Source of the DNA: Pusillimonas caeni
GTDB taxonomy: Bacteria; Pseudomonadota; Gammaproteobacteria; Burkholderiales; Burkholderiaceae_B
DNA: 64,000 nucleotides
NCBI RefSeq assembly: GCF_003545815.1
Contig: NZ_PDUW01000008.1
Coordinates: 124,001 to 188,000 of the forward strand
Reading direction: 5' to 3'
Below the pieces are notes generated by a model, which worked only from the letters and a program-made list of their open reading frames with translations, searched no databases and was not told where the DNA came from. Numbering within the stretch: position 1 is the first letter of the stretch; every line of letters begins with the position of its first letter. The translations under genes were made by a program, and so were the position numbers. Shown piece after piece: positions 27,489 through 38,832 of this stretch.

Positions 27489-28082
27489 TTATCGGCCCTC
27501 GTCGATGCGGGCGTCGCCCCGCCCCCGCGTCAGATCGACGAAAAGCGCCATGAAGGCGTCGACCTGTTCGCTGGGCAGCGCCAGGCGCCAGCTTACGCCT
27601 TCGGCATCGAATGTTTCGCCCGCGACGGCGGCGTCGAAAGACGGGAATTTCGACTGCACCAGCGCCATGTCGCCGAACGGGCAGCGGCAGACCAGCACCG
27701 TGCGCGGCACGATGGGCGTCTTTGAGCCCAGCCTCAGGCACTGCGCCGCCGCGCCTCCATAGGCGCGCACCAGGCCTCCCGAACCCAGCTTGATGCCGCC
27801 GAACCAGCGTATCACCAGCACCACCGCCCGATCGCACTGCTGGCCGTCTATGGCCTGCAATATGGGACGGCCGGCCGTGCCTCCGGGCTCTCCGTCGTCA
27901 TTGAAGCGATAGGCGTCCCCGACGCGATACGCCCAGCAATTATGAGTGGCCGAAGCCACGCTGTGCGTGGCGATGAAGTCCAGGGCCTCGTCGGCCGAAG
28001 CGGCCGGCCCCGCCATGGCGAGAAACCGGCTCTTCTTGATTTCTTCTTCGTGCGTGTGGAGGCCGTCAAGCGTGTAGAGCAT
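27489..28082 (-). CDS. YigZ/IMPACT family protein
   Basis: A 197-residue cytoplasmic protein. The N-terminal UPF0029 domain is recognised by KKSRFLA, ATHNCWAYRVG, the NDDGEPGGTAGRPIL signature (about 66-80), and VLVIRWFGGIKLGSGGLVRAYG. A C-terminal domain of about 60 residues follows. The family includes E. coli YigZ and eukaryotic IMPACT, which affects translational stress signalling; the bacterial role is unsettled. It lies downstream of the ABC-F gene on the same strand with a 35-bp gap. Confidence 0.88.
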   Translation of the reverse strand: MLYTLDGLHTHEEEIKKSRFLAMAGPAASADEALDFIATHSVASATHNCWAYRVGDAYRFNDDGEPGGTAGRPILQAIDGQQCDRAVVLVIRWFGGIKLGSGGLVRAYGGAAAQCLRLGSKTPIVPRTVLVCRCPFGDMALVQSKFPSFDAAVAGETFDAEGVSWRLALPSEQVDAFMALFVDLTRGRGDARIDEGR

Positions 28083-28102
28083 GACCGAAAGGCCTGTGCG
28101 CT

Positions 28103-28120
28103 TAGGGCCTGCTGGCCCTA
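28103..28120 (-). terminator. Stem-loop at the ybiT stop codon
   Basis: TAGGGCC (28103-28109), loop TGCT, GGCCCTA (28114-28120), overlapping the ABC-F stop codon. No T-run, so termination is not assured; it may reduce read-through into the YigZ-family gene. Confidence 0.35.
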
Positions 28121-29719
28121 GCTGGCGATGCCCCGCGATGCGAGGTAGTCGTCGTAGTTGCCCTGGTAGTCGATGATCTCGCCGGTGGGCAGGATCTCGA
28201 TCACGCGCGTGGCCAGGCCCGATACGAACTGCCGGTCGTGCGAGACGAAGAACAGCGTGCCCTCGTATTTTTCGAGCGCATACTGCAAGGACTCGATCGA
28301 CTCCATGTCGAGGTGGTTGGTGGGTTCGTCCAGCAGCATGACGTTGTGGCGGCCCAGCATCAGGCGCCCGAAGGTCATGCGGTTTTTCTCGCCGCCCGAA
28401 AGCACCTTGACCGGCTTGACGATGTCGTCGGCCGAAAACAGCAGGCGGCCCAGCACCGCGCGGATGGCCTGGTCGTCGTCGCCGGGCTGGCGGTAATCGT
28501 CCATCCAGTCGAACAGATTGCTGTCGGACTGGAACTGGTCGGAGACGTCCTGCGCCATATAGCCCAGGTCGGCGCTTTCAGACCATTTGATGCTGCCCGT
28601 GTCGGGCTGCAGGTCGCCCGCCAGCATGCGCAGCAAGGTGGTCTTGCCCACGCCGTTGGCGCCGATGATGGCCACTTTTTCGCCCGCTTCGATCATCGCC
28701 GAGAACGAGCCGATGACCGGCTGATCGTAGGCCTTGCTGATCTTCTCGGCGGTGACGGCCAGACGATGCATCACTTTATTCTGCTCGAACCGTATGTAGG
28801 GGTTCTGCCTTGAAGAAGGCTTGACCTCGATCGTGTCGGCCTTGATGCGGTCGATCTGCTTCAGGCGCGACGTGGCCTGGCGCGACTTGGACTTGTTGGC
28901 CGCGAAGCGGCGCACGAAGTCCTGCAGTTCGGCCACGCGCTCTTTCGCCTTGGCGTTGACGGCGCTGATTCGCTCGCGCGCCTGGGCCGCCGCCAGCATG
29001 TAGTCGTCATAGTTGCCCGGATAGACGCGCAGCTCGCGGTAGTCCAAGTCGGCCATGTGGGTGCACACCTCGTTGAGAAAGTGGCGGTCGTGGCTGATGA
29101 TGATCATCGTGCTGTCGTAGCCGTTGAGCACGTCTTCGAGCCAGCGGATGGTGTTGATGTCCAGGTTGTTGGTGGGTTCGTCCAGCAGCAGCACGTCCGG
29201 GTTCGAGAACAGCGCCTGGGCCAGCAGCACGCGCAGCTTCCAGCCCGGGGCGATCTCGCGCATGGGCAGCTGGTGCTGTTCGGTGGGAATCTCCAGGCCC
29301 AGCAGCAGCTCGCCGGCGCGCGCCTCGGCGGTGTAGCCGTCATACTCGGCGAACTTGGCCTCCAGGTCGGCCGCGCGCATATAGTCTTCTTCGCTGGCAT
29401 CGGGGTTGGCGTAGATCGCGTCGCGCTCGGTCATGGCCTGCCACATTTCCTCGTGGCCCATCAGCACCACATCGAGCACGCGCACGTCCTCGTAGGCGAA
29501 CTGGTCCTGGCGCAGCTTGCCCAGCCGCACGCCGGGCTCCAGCGACACGTTGCCGGCAGAGGGCTCGAGATCGCCGCCTATGATCTTCATGAAGGTGGAC
29601 TTGCCCGAGCCGTTGGCGCCGATCAGGCCATAGCGGTTGCCATCGCCGAACTTGACGCTGACGTTTTCAAAAAGCGGCTTGGGGCCGAACTGGATGGTGA
29701 GATTTGCGGTGGAAATCAA
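28118..29719 (-). CDS. ybiT: ABC-F ATPase, YbiT type
   Basis: A ribosome-associated ABC-F protein of 533 residues with two ATPase domains and no membrane segments. Walker A motifs are GANGSGKST (about 35) and GANGVGKTT (about 355). The first domain's signature is replaced by [13 protein letters not shown], as in E. coli YbiT. The second has the normal [12 protein letters not shown]. Both Walker B regions read LLLDEPTN(N/H)LD. The interdomain linker is about 80 residues and rich in Arg and Lys. Start and length agree closely with YbiT, a translation factor of uncertain exact role. Confidence 0.9.
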   Translation of the reverse strand: MISTANLTIQFGPKPLFENVSVKFGDGNRYGLIGANGSGKSTFMKIIGGDLEPSAGNVSLEPGVRLGKLRQDQFAYEDVRVLDVVLMGHEEMWQAMTERDAIYANPDASEEDYMRAADLEAKFAEYDGYTAEARAGELLLGLEIPTEQHQLPMREIAPGWKLRVLLAQALFSNPDVLLLDEPTNNLDINTIRWLEDVLNGYDSTMIIISHDRHFLNEVCTHMADLDYRELRVYPGNYDDYMLAAAQARERISAVNAKAKERVAELQDFVRRFAANKSKSRQATSRLKQIDRIKADTIEVKPSSRQNPYIRFEQNKVMHRLAVTAEKISKAYDQPVIGSFSAMIEAGEKVAIIGANGVGKTTLLRMLAGDLQPDTGSIKWSESADLGYMAQDVSDQFQSDSNLFDWMDDYRQPGDDDQAIRAVLGRLLFSADDIVKPVKVLSGGEKNRMTFGRLMLGRHNVMLLDEPTNHLDMESIESLQYALEKYEGTLFFVSHDRQFVSGLATRVIEILPTGEIIDYQGNYDDYLASRGIAS

Positions 29720-29789
29720 TTGAAGCCGTATTAATGTGAGGAATTCTGGCGCTACGCCGTGGGCCGCTTGCGGCCGAACGCCTGCGCCA

Positions 29790-29817
29790 AATGAAAGATG
29801 GGCCGGGACGGCCCATC
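29790..29817 (-). terminator. Terminator of the prolyl oligopeptidase gene
   Basis: On the minus strand GATGGGCC/GGCCCATC (8-bp stem, 5-nt loop, 29817-29797) is followed by TTTCATTT. It lies about 65 bp after the stop at 29880 and in front of the ABC-F gene. Confidence 0.65.
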
Positions 29818-29879
29818 GTACAGATGCAAAGAGCTAGTGTATCAAGTTTGGCCTCGCGGGCGGCCGCTGCCGCGGCGTG

Positions 29880-32138
29880 CTAGTTGCCCGAACCGGCGTA
29901 AGGCGTCCCCGTGTGGTAGAAGAATGCGGTCCATAGATAGGTCAGGACGGTCTGCCAGTTTCGGTTCAGGCTGTGCCCGTCCTTGGGAAAGGCATAAAGC
30001 AGGTAGGGGTTCGTGCCCGTGGCGATGTTTTGCAGCGCCGCGGCGAACTTGTAGCTATGGGCGGGCATCACGCGCCCATCCGACTTGCCCGTGAAAACGT
30101 AGGTGGGCGGATACGCCAGTGGCTTCACGTTGTGCAACGGCGAAAACTGCATCATGTTCTCGAATTCTGCCTGCCTGGTGGTTTGGCCGTAGTCGCCGTG
30201 CCAGCCAAAGCCCGATGTGAACTTATCGTAGCGCACCAGATCCAGCACGCCGACCGTGGGAAAGACGACACTGAAGAGATCGGGCCGCTGAAGCGCCACG
30301 GCGGCGGTGGTCAGCCCCCCGTTGGACTCGCCCTGAAGGGCCAGTTTGCCGGGGCGGGTCAGGCCTTGATCGATAAGGTGCTGAGCCACCGCAATGACGT
30401 CGTCATAAGTGTTCTGCTTGTTCAACAAGCGGCCTGCATCATGCCAGGCGGAGCCGAATTCATTTCCGCCGCGCACCTGCGCCACGGCATAAATGCCCCC
30501 GTTTTCAAGCAAGGGAATGGCCTTTTCCTGGAATCCGGGCGTCAGGGCGACACCGAAGCCGCCGTACACGTAGATGAGCGTGGGCGCCTCGCCGGACGCC
30601 TCGAGGCCTTTCTTGTGCGCGATGTAGACGGGCACCTGGGCCCCGTCGGCGCCGGTCGCGATCAGGCGGCGCATCTCGTAGAGGCTCGGATCATAGCCTT
30701 CGTAGCGTCGCGCCGGCCCCCGGGTGGCCACGTTTGTGGCGGGGTCGTAGCTGAAGTCGATTCTCGGCTGGGCCAGCGTCGAGAACCAGTAATTCAGTAT
30801 GTCCCGGCCGTCCAGCTCGGAGCAGTACATGCCTGAAACCGCGCCCATGCCGGGCAGCGGAATTTCGCGGGCGCCGGCCGCGCTGTAATGGAACAGCCTG
30901 CTGCTGCCGTGGTCCAGATGCTCGGCGTAGTAATCGCTGCCGCAGACCATGATCTCGTTGACGTACACCGTTTCGCCCGCCGTGCTGCGCGGCAGGATTT
31001 CACGCCAGTTGCCGGGCGAGGGGTCGGCCGGGTCCACTTCGATCAAGCGCTTCGACGCGGCGCCTTGCGTGGTATCGAACAGCAGCTTGGCGGGGTCTTC
31101 GGCGCTTGGGCCCAGGAAGTTGAAACTTTGCGGGTCCGCGCCTGCGTCGAGGAAAACGTGCGCGCCCTGCTCCGGGCGGGCCGGATCAAGACGCAGCTGG
31201 GCAGACTGCATATCGGTCAAGACAGTGATGTAGAGCTGGCCCTGATGCAGGGCCGTACCCGCGATCTGGTCGAACTCCTGACCCTGGAACCACACCTGGC
31301 GCCCGCCCCCTGTAAAAGGCTGGTAGTACAGGGATTGGAATGTATGCGGGGAAACATGCGGATCCTCGGTGCCGCTCGGGGAGGAATAAATTACCCCGTC
31401 GCCATACAGAGTGAATTCGCTGGAAAAGACATGCGGTATGCGCAACAGCGGCTGCGTGGGCTCCATCAGGTCGATGACATGCAGCTCTGCCAGATCCGCG
31501 AAATTGCGCTCCATGGCGTAAACCATGTATTTACCGTCGGGCGACACCTGATGATTGACTAAGCGGATGTCGTCGTCCGGATCGGTGCGGAAATCGTCCA
31601 CGTTGACCAGGACCTTGCTTTGATCCACGGCGTCGGGGCCGGATGCGACATAGATGATGTTGTCGGCCGAAACGAAACGGACGGAGGCTGCCGGGATACG
31701 CTTGTGATTGCGTTCCTGCTGGACTTGAAGCTGGTAGTAGAAGTGGCCGTCCACGCCTTGCACCCCTTGCACGCGCCGGGTGCTTTCTTCTTGCTGCACG
31801 CTCAGCGACTGCATGGCCGCAGCCTTGCGCGGCGCTGCGAACCACGGTGCAATGCGCCGGGCGATGGCGTCGTAATCGGGCAGCGCCTTGATGTAGTCGG
31901 CCGTGAACCGGTTTTGCGCCTGCACCCAGTTGTCGGTCTTCTGGCTTCGAATGTCTTCGAGCCAGCGATACGGGTCGGCCACCGTACGGTTGAAATAGGT
32001 ATCGCTGTCGGAACCGGCGGCCGTTTCAGGATAGGCCAGCTCGGGAGCCGGGGGTTCGCTGTGCTTGCCCGAGCCGCCGTCGCAGCCGGCCAGCGCCAGA
32101 AGAGCAGTCAACGCCAAGGTGAAACGACATCCGAGCAT
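29880..32138 (-). CDS. Prolyl oligopeptidase family serine peptidase, lipoprotein
   Basis: A 752-residue S9 family peptidase. The N terminus has a lipobox (LLALAGC, Cys19), so it is exported and probably anchored in the envelope. The seven-bladed propeller domain spans about 80-460. The catalytic domain has the nucleophile motif GESNGG (near 583-588), the Asp in GKSDGRV, and His in FPKDGHSLNR near the C terminus. The YIAHKKGLEASGEAPTLIYVYGGFG strand at the domain junction is diagnostic. Substrates would be short proline-containing peptides. It is monocistronic with its own terminator. Confidence 0.92.
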   Translation of the reverse strand: MLGCRFTLALTALLALAGCDGGSGKHSEPPAPELAYPETAAGSDSDTYFNRTVADPYRWLEDIRSQKTDNWVQAQNRFTADYIKALPDYDAIARRIAPWFAAPRKAAAMQSLSVQQEESTRRVQGVQGVDGHFYYQLQVQQERNHKRIPAASVRFVSADNIIYVASGPDAVDQSKVLVNVDDFRTDPDDDIRLVNHQVSPDGKYMVYAMERNFADLAELHVIDLMEPTQPLLRIPHVFSSEFTLYGDGVIYSSPSGTEDPHVSPHTFQSLYYQPFTGGGRQVWFQGQEFDQIAGTALHQGQLYITVLTDMQSAQLRLDPARPEQGAHVFLDAGADPQSFNFLGPSAEDPAKLLFDTTQGAASKRLIEVDPADPSPGNWREILPRSTAGETVYVNEIMVCGSDYYAEHLDHGSSRLFHYSAAGAREIPLPGMGAVSGMYCSELDGRDILNYWFSTLAQPRIDFSYDPATNVATRGPARRYEGYDPSLYEMRRLIATGADGAQVPVYIAHKKGLEASGEAPTLIYVYGGFGVALTPGFQEKAIPLLENGGIYAVAQVRGGNEFGSAWHDAGRLLNKQNTYDDVIAVAQHLIDQGLTRPGKLALQGESNGGLTTAAVALQRPDLFSVVFPTVGVLDLVRYDKFTSGFGWHGDYGQTTRQAEFENMMQFSPLHNVKPLAYPPTYVFTGKSDGRVMPAHSYKFAAALQNIATGTNPYLLYAFPKDGHSLNRNWQTVLTYLWTAFFYHTGTPYAGSGN

Positions 32139-32230
32139 CGAAGGCTCCCGAGTGAAAGATGGCGTATTCTATGTCATATTGATACATAATGTTTGATTAT
32201 TTATCGTCGTTTTCTGCCCAGGACGCCAAC

Positions 32231-32254
32231 AAAAAAAGCCCGCTCGCGGCGGGC
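32231..32254 (-). terminator. Intrinsic terminator of ldcA
   Basis: Read leftward, GCCCGC (32254-32249), 5-nt loop, GCGGGC (32243-32238), then seven Ts. It lies 22 bp after the ldcA stop. Confidence 0.9.
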
Positions 32255-32275
32255 CGGCATCTGCGCTTTTCAATG

Positions 32276-33187
32276 CTAGTCGTGCTCGTGCAGCAGCAGG
32301 TAGGCCATGCCGCCTTCGGTGGCGATGCCCACCCGCCGGCCCACCGGCAGCGTGGCCTTGACCTTCACGTGGCCGTACGGCAGGCCCGTCACCACGGGCA
32401 CCTTCACGTTCTGCCGCAGCCAGGCCACGACCGCATCCAGGTCGTAGCCGTTGTCGTTCTTGCCCAGGCGGTATTCGGTGAATCGCCCCAGCACGATCGC
32501 TTTCTGCTTTGCCAGCACCCCCGCGTGCAGCAGTTGCGACAGCATGCGCTCGATGCGGAACGGATGCTCGTTGACGTCTTCCAGGAAAAGAATGCCGCCG
32601 CGCAGGCGAGGCAGGAACGGCGTGCCGACCAGCGAGGCCACCATGGCCAGGTTGCCGCCCCACAGCACGCCCCGCGCATCGACCGGATCCGAGCCGGGCG
32701 CCTCGAAACTGAGGATCTCGAGCTCGCCCCGCAGCGTCTCGGTGAACAGGGCCGCCGTCAGGTCGTCCATCTTGGCGGCGCCGAAATCGAATACGGCCGT
32801 GGGGCCCGCCAGACTCTCGGCTCCGGTGCGGGCCAGCAGCGCCAGATTGAACACGGTGAAGTCGCTCTGGCCGATGAAGAGCTTGCCGCTTTCCGCCACC
32901 GCGTTCCAATCGATGCGATGCAGGAGGCGGCTGAGGCCATAGCCGCCCCGCGTGGCCATGACGACGGGATGCTTCTGCTTGAGCGCGCGCGTTATGGCCG
33001 CCAATCGCTGCGCATCGGTGCCGGCGAAGCGCTCGTGCACCGCCAGGGCCGTGCGGTCGAGGGCCGTCTTGAAGCCCAGGCCGGCAAGCCGCTCGCGAGC
33101 CAGGTCCACGGCGGCCGGATCGGGCACCGCGCCCGACGGGGAAATCAGATAAATGCCCTTGGGAGAAGCATGATGCGCATGTGCCAT
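32276..33187 (-). CDS. ldcA: LD-carboxypeptidase (peptidase S66)
   Basis: Removes the terminal D-Ala from L,D-tetrapeptides during cytoplasmic murein recycling. The 303-residue protein begins at 33187 with MAHAHHASPKGIYLISPSG, the family's start strand. It has ATRGGYGLSRLL (near 92-103), the nucleophile Ser in GQSDFTVFN, the WGGNLAMV segment, and FLEDVNEHPFRIERML around the catalytic Glu. Upstream in-frame codons are arginine-rich and not family-like. It has its own terminator, and the tRNA deaminase gene lies upstream on the same strand. Confidence 0.92.
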   Translation of the reverse strand: MAHAHHASPKGIYLISPSGAVPDPAAVDLARERLAGLGFKTALDRTALAVHERFAGTDAQRLAAITRALKQKHPVVMATRGGYGLSRLLHRIDWNAVAESGKLFIGQSDFTVFNLALLARTGAESLAGPTAVFDFGAAKMDDLTAALFTETLRGELEILSFEAPGSDPVDARGVLWGGNLAMVASLVGTPFLPRLRGGILFLEDVNEHPFRIERMLSQLLHAGVLAKQKAIVLGRFTEYRLGKNDNGYDLDAVVAWLRQNVKVPVVTGLPYGHVKVKATLPVGRRVGIATEGGMAYLLLHEHD

Positions 33188-33376
33188 GGATGGTCGGTCT
33201 TGATAGCGAGGTGATGAAATGGGAAAGCGGCCGCCGCAGCGCGGATGCCGCGGCGGCCTGCAGCGCAACGATTGCGCAGGCGTAAGTATAGAGGAGACGA
33301 AAAGCATGACGCATGCATGCCGCGGCAATAAGGGGCGGAGGCGCTCGAGCGGAAATCGGGCGCGCCTTGCGATGCG

Positions 33377-34817
<1,441 letters not shown>

Positions 34818-34856
34818 GTAGGACCTCGGGCGGCGCGGGCCGTCCACCGGCCCGCA

Positions 34857-36371
34857 CTACGTTGGAACCGCAAGTGTAACGCCTGGCGTGGAGGGATAGG
34901 CCTTGAGCCGGCGCAGTACACGCGGCAGCATGGCGGGCAAGTCTTCGGACACCAGGCCGGGGCCGAACTGGCGCGCCGCCTCGCCATGCAGCCAGGCGCC
35001 GGCGCTGGCGGCCAGGAAAGGCGCCATGCCCTGCGCCATGAGGCCCGCGATGAAGCCGGTCAGCACGTCGCCCGTTCCACCCGTGGCGAGCGTGGCCGGC
35101 GCATTGCTGTTGATGACGGCCCGCCCGTCGGGCGACGCAATGACGGTGTCGGCGCCTTTCAGCAGCACCACCGCCCCGCTTTGGCGGGCGGCCTGCCGCG
35201 CGCGCTCTAGCTTGCTGCCATGGCCCGCGAACAGCCGGCTGTATTCGCCTTCGTGCGGCGTCAGCACGCAAGGCCCCTTGATGGCCGAAAACAGGGCGTG
35301 CGGGGCGGGGCCGAAAGAAGTGATGGCATCGGCGTCCAGCACCACCCCCCTGCCCGTGTCGAGCGCAGCCAATACGTGCTGGCGGGTCGCTTCGGACACG
35401 CCCGCGCCCGGGCCCACGACCAGCACGTTCTTGCGCGCATCGGCCAGGATGTCGTTGAGGTTGCTGGCGTCGTCGAGCGGCTGCACCATGACGCTGGTCA
35501 GCGCGGCCGCATACACCGGCCACACGGGCGCGGGCGCGGCCACCGTGACCAGTCCGGCGCCGGCGCGCGCCGCCGCCATGGCCGAGAGACGCGCCGCGCC
35601 GGTCATGATCTCGCCGCCCACCACCAGCACGTGGCCGCGCGCGTACTTATGGTCGTCGGCACGCGGCCAGGGGAACATGTCGCGCCACAGCGCCGGCTCG
35701 TTCTCGAAGGCGATTTCGTCCATGCCCTCGACCACCTGCGGCGGAATACCGATGTCGGCCAGCGTGATCTGCCCGCACAACTGCCGGCCGGGCAACAGCA
35801 CGTGCCCCGGTTTCTTGCGAAAGAAGGTGACCGTATGCCGGGCGGGCACGGCCATGCCCAATACCTGTCCGGTGGCGCCGTCCAGCCCGCTGGGCACGTC
35901 CACGGCACAGACCGGAAGGCCGCGATGCGCCACCTCGCGCAGCACTTCCAGCGCCGGTCCTTCGATGGGACGCGCCAGGCCCGCGCCGAACAAGGCGTCC
36001 ACGATCACGCTTGCACCGTCCAACAGGCCGGCATCGAAAGGTTCGATTGCATCGCCCCACAGGGCGGCGTGATGAGCGGCATCGGGTGTAAGGCTGTCGG
36101 CCGAACCGAGCAGGCCAAGGCGCACCGGCCAGCCCCAGGCTCGCAGGTGGCGGGCGGCCACGAAGCCGTCTCCGCCGTTGTTGCCGGGGCCGCACAAGAC
36201 GGCCACCGGCCCCATGGGCCAATGGCGCCGCACTGTCGCCGCCACGGCCAGGCCGGCGGCTTCCATCAGATCGGCGCCGCGCGCACCGGCGGCGATGGCC
36301 GCCTCGTCGGCGGCCGACATTTGCTCGGGTGTCAACAGGACGGAGTGGCTCGCATCCGCGCGGTTGCTCAT
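34857..36371 (-). CDS. nnrD/nnrE: Bifunctional NAD(P)HX epimerase/dehydratase
   Basis: Repairs hydrated NADH and NADPH. The 504-residue protein fuses an N-terminal YjeF-type epimerase domain (about 10-215, with CGPGNNGGDGFVAARHL and VDALFGAGLARPI) to a C-terminal ADP-dependent dehydratase of ribokinase fold (about 225-500, with VGPGAGVS, LTPHEGEYSRLF and the nucleotide-site GGTGDVLTGFIAGL). The start at 36371 follows GGGAAGAAAG. Family members of this fused form are of similar length. It is divergent from the ABC-2 transporter genes. Confidence 0.95.
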   Translation of the reverse strand: MSNRADASHSVLLTPEQMSAADEAAIAAGARGADLMEAAGLAVAATVRRHWPMGPVAVLCGPGNNGGDGFVAARHLRAWGWPVRLGLLGSADSLTPDAAHHAALWGDAIEPFDAGLLDGASVIVDALFGAGLARPIEGPALEVLREVAHRGLPVCAVDVPSGLDGATGQVLGMAVPARHTVTFFRKKPGHVLLPGRQLCGQITLADIGIPPQVVEGMDEIAFENEPALWRDMFPWPRADDHKYARGHVLVVGGEIMTGAARLSAMAAARAGAGLVTVAAPAPVWPVYAAALTSVMVQPLDDASNLNDILADARKNVLVVGPGAGVSEATRQHVLAALDTGRGVVLDADAITSFGPAPHALFSAIKGPCVLTPHEGEYSRLFAGHGSKLERARQAARQSGAVVLLKGADTVIASPDGRAVINSNAPATLATGGTGDVLTGFIAGLMAQGMAPFLAASAGAWLHGEAARQFGPGLVSEDLPAMLPRVLRRLKAYPSTPGVTLAVPT

Positions 36372-36473
36372 GCTTTCTTCCCTTACTGCGATTAACACTA
36401 AAGACGGAGTGTGTACCAAGGTTAAATGATAAGCTGCCCCACAGAGAGTGAAACATCGTAAACGGACGTCACC

Positions 36474-37400
36474 ATGCCCGCGGTCATTTCAGTATCCAAG
36501 CTTTGCAAATCCTACGCCTCGGGGTTCCAGGCCCTGAAAGACATCGACCTGGACATACAGCAGGGCGAGATCTTCGCTCTGCTGGGGCCCAACGGCGCGG
36601 GCAAGACGACACTCATCAGCATCATCTGCGGGCTGGTCATGCCCACCAGCGGCCACGTCACCGCGGCCGGCTACGACATCATCACCCAATACCGCCAGGC
36701 CCGCTCCCATATCGGCCTGGTGCCGCAAGAGCTCACCACCGACGCCTTCGAATCGGTGTGGGACACCGTAAGCTTCAGCCGCGGCCTGTTCGGCAAGCCG
36801 CCCAATCCGGCCCACATCGAAAAAGTGTTGCGCTCTCTTTCTTTGTGGGACAAGAAGAGCAACAAGCTCATGACGCTGTCCGGCGGCATGAAGCGCAGGG
36901 TGCTCATCGCCAAGGCGCTGTCCCATGAGCCCGACATTCTCTTCCTGGACGAGCCCACCGCCGGGGTGGACGTGGAACTGCGCAAAGACATGTGGGAGCT
37001 GGTGCGCTCGCTGCGCGCCATGGGCGTGACCATCATTCTTACCACCCACTACATCGAAGAGGCCGAAGAGATGGCCGATCGGGTCGGCGTCATCCGCAAC
37101 GGGCGCATCATCCTGGTGGAGGAAAAGCACCGGCTGATGCGCCAACTGGGCAAGAAACAGCTTTCCCTGCAGCTTGCCCAGCCGCTGGCCCGGGTTCCGG
37201 CAGCGCTGCAAGCCTACGAGCTGCGGCTTTCCGAAGACGGCCACGAGCTCGTCTACACTTACGACTCCAGCCGCCAGGACCGCGACATCGCCACCTTGCT
37301 GAACGACCTGCAGCAGGCCGGCGTAAGGTTCAGCGACCTCCAGACCCGGCAAAGCTCGCTGGAAGACATCTTCGTCAGCCTCGTCAAGGACGCCGCATGA
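36474..37400 (+). CDS. ABC-2 type transporter, ATP-binding protein (YadG-like)
   Basis: A 308-residue ATPase subunit with Walker [11 protein letters not shown] (near 37-46), signature LSGGMKRRV, Walker [13 protein letters not shown] and the H-loop [17 protein letters not shown]-terminal ~70-residue extension is typical of ABC-2 ATPases. It overlaps the downstream permease gene by 4 bp (ATGA), so the two form one operon. The pair resembles E. coli YadG-YadH; substrate unknown. Confidence 0.93.
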   Translation: MPAVISVSKLCKSYASGFQALKDIDLDIQQGEIFALLGPNGAGKTTLISIICGLVMPTSGHVTAAGYDIITQYRQARSHIGLVPQELTTDAFESVWDTVSFSRGLFGKPPNPAHIEKVLRSLSLWDKKSNKLMTLSGGMKRRVLIAKALSHEPDILFLDEPTAGVDVELRKDMWELVRSLRAMGVTIILTTHYIEEAEEMADRVGVIRNGRIILVEEKHRLMRQLGKKQLSLQLAQPLARVPAALQAYELRLSEDGHELVYTYDSSRQDRDIATLLNDLQQAGVRFSDLQTRQSSLEDIFVSLVKDAA

Positions 37401-38158
37401 ACCTGCATGCCATACGCGCTATTTATCTGTTCGAAATGGCCCGCAGCTGGCGGACGCTGTCGCAAAGTCTGCTTGCCCCGGTGATTTCCACCTCTTTGTA
37501 CTTCGTCGTATTCGGCGCCGCCATCGGCAACCGCATCAACGAGGTGCAGGGCGTCAGCTATGGGGCCTTCATCGTGCCCGGCCTGATCATGCTGTCGCTG
37601 CTGATGCAAAGCGTCACCAACGCCTCGTTCGGCATTTATTTTCCGCGCTTCACCGGCACCATATACGAGATTCTTTCAGCGCCGCTGTCGTACATGGAGA
37701 TCACCTTCGCCTATGTCGCGGCGGCAGCCACGAAGTCCATCATACTGGGCCTGATCATCCTGGCCACGGCCACCCTGTTCGTGCCGCTGCATATCGACCA
37801 TCCCGTCTGGATGCTGCTGTTCCTGGTGCTCACCGCCCTCACCTTCAGCCTGTTCGGCTTCATCATCGGCATCTGGGCCGACGGCTTCGAGAAGCTGCAG
37901 CTGGTGCCGCTGCTTATCATTACCCCCTTGACCTTTCTGGGCGGCAGCTTCTATTCCATCGACATGCTGCCGCCGTTCTGGCAGACGGTAACGCTGTTCA
38001 ATCCGGTGGTGTATCTGGTCAGCGGCTTTCGCTGGAGCTTTTACAGCATCGCCGACGTGCACGTGGGCATCAGCCTGGGCATGACCGTGGTCTTCCTGGC
38101 GCTGTGCCTGGGCGTGGTCGCATGGATGTTCAAGACCGGCTATCGGCTCAAGGCCTGA
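37397..38158 (+). CDS. ABC-2 type transporter permease (YadH-like)
   Basis: The membrane partner of the ATPase just upstream, 253 residues with six membrane segments. The ABC-2 signature is visible near the C terminus: [19 protein letters not shown] followed by [12 protein letters not shown]. The start at 37397 overlaps the ATPase stop. A long open frame extends upstream in the same phase but is only a shadow of the ATPase gene. Its end is 3 bp from the yajQ stop (convergent). Confidence 0.93.
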   Translation: MNLHAIRAIYLFEMARSWRTLSQSLLAPVISTSLYFVVFGAAIGNRINEVQGVSYGAFIVPGLIMLSLLMQSVTNASFGIYFPRFTGTIYEILSAPLSYMEITFAYVAAAATKSIILGLIILATATLFVPLHIDHPVWMLLFLVLTALTFSLFGFIIGIWADGFEKLQLVPLLIITPLTFLGGSFYSIDMLPPFWQTVTLFNPVVYLVSGFRWSFYSIADVHVGISLGMTVVFLALCLGVVAWMFKTGYRLKA

Positions 38159-38161
38159 GCC

Positions 38162-38644
38162 TCAGTCGCGGAAATTATTGAACTGCAGCGGCAGGTCGAC
38201 GTCCGTCTTTCGCAGCAGGGCGATGGCCTCTTGCAGGTCGTCGCGTTTCTTGCCGGTAACGCGCAGCTTGTCCTTGTTGATTTGCGCTTCGACCTTCAGC
38301 TTGGCCTGCTTGAGCGCGGCGATGAGCTTCTTGGAAACCGCCTGCTCCAGGCCCTGGCGCACGGTGATTTTCTGGCGCGCGCCGCCCAGGTTCTCGTTGG
38401 GCTCGGCCACGTCCAGGCAGCGCACGTCTATGCCGCGCGCCGAGAGGCGCCCGCGCAGGATGTCGAGCATCTGCTTGAGCTGAAAAGCGCTGGGCGCCGT
38501 CGCCGTGACCACGAAGCCTTCCAGCTCGAACCTGGCGTCCACGCCCTTGAAATCGAAACGCGTATCCAGTTCGCGATTGGCCTGGTCGACCGCATTGGAC
38601 AGTTCGTGCTTGTCTACTTCCGAGACGACGTCAAAAGATGGCAT
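38162..38644 (-). CDS. yajQ: YajQ family nucleotide-binding protein
   Basis: A 160-residue cytoplasmic protein of the YajQ family, members of which bind cyclic di-GMP and act on transcription in Xanthomonas. The sequence starts MPSFDVVSEVDKHELSNAVD and continues with the family's FDFKGVDARFELEG and KITVRQGLEQAVSKK segments. The end is QFNNFRD, the usual C terminus. The start at 38644 has GGGGAT upstream. It is convergent with the ABC-2 permease and divergent from an MFS gene. Confidence 0.95.
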   Translation of the reverse strand: MPSFDVVSEVDKHELSNAVDQANRELDTRFDFKGVDARFELEGFVVTATAPSAFQLKQMLDILRGRLSARGIDVRCLDVAEPNENLGGARQKITVRQGLEQAVSKKLIAALKQAKLKVEAQINKDKLRVTGKKRDDLQEAIALLRKTDVDLPLQFNNFRD

Positions 38645-38832
38645 GGCGCATATCCCCGTTATGAATGGCTTTATGATGAGCCACAGTTTAAACGATGGAC
38701 GCTGCCCGGCGGCCGGCGTAAACGGCAAACTTCGCGCAGGGCGGCGCCGATTTCCGGCCGCTCCCGCGCGCGGAAATCGACAAGCGGCGGCGCTGCTGTC
38801 AGAATAGCCTACTTTATCTCCCGCTCGCCGCC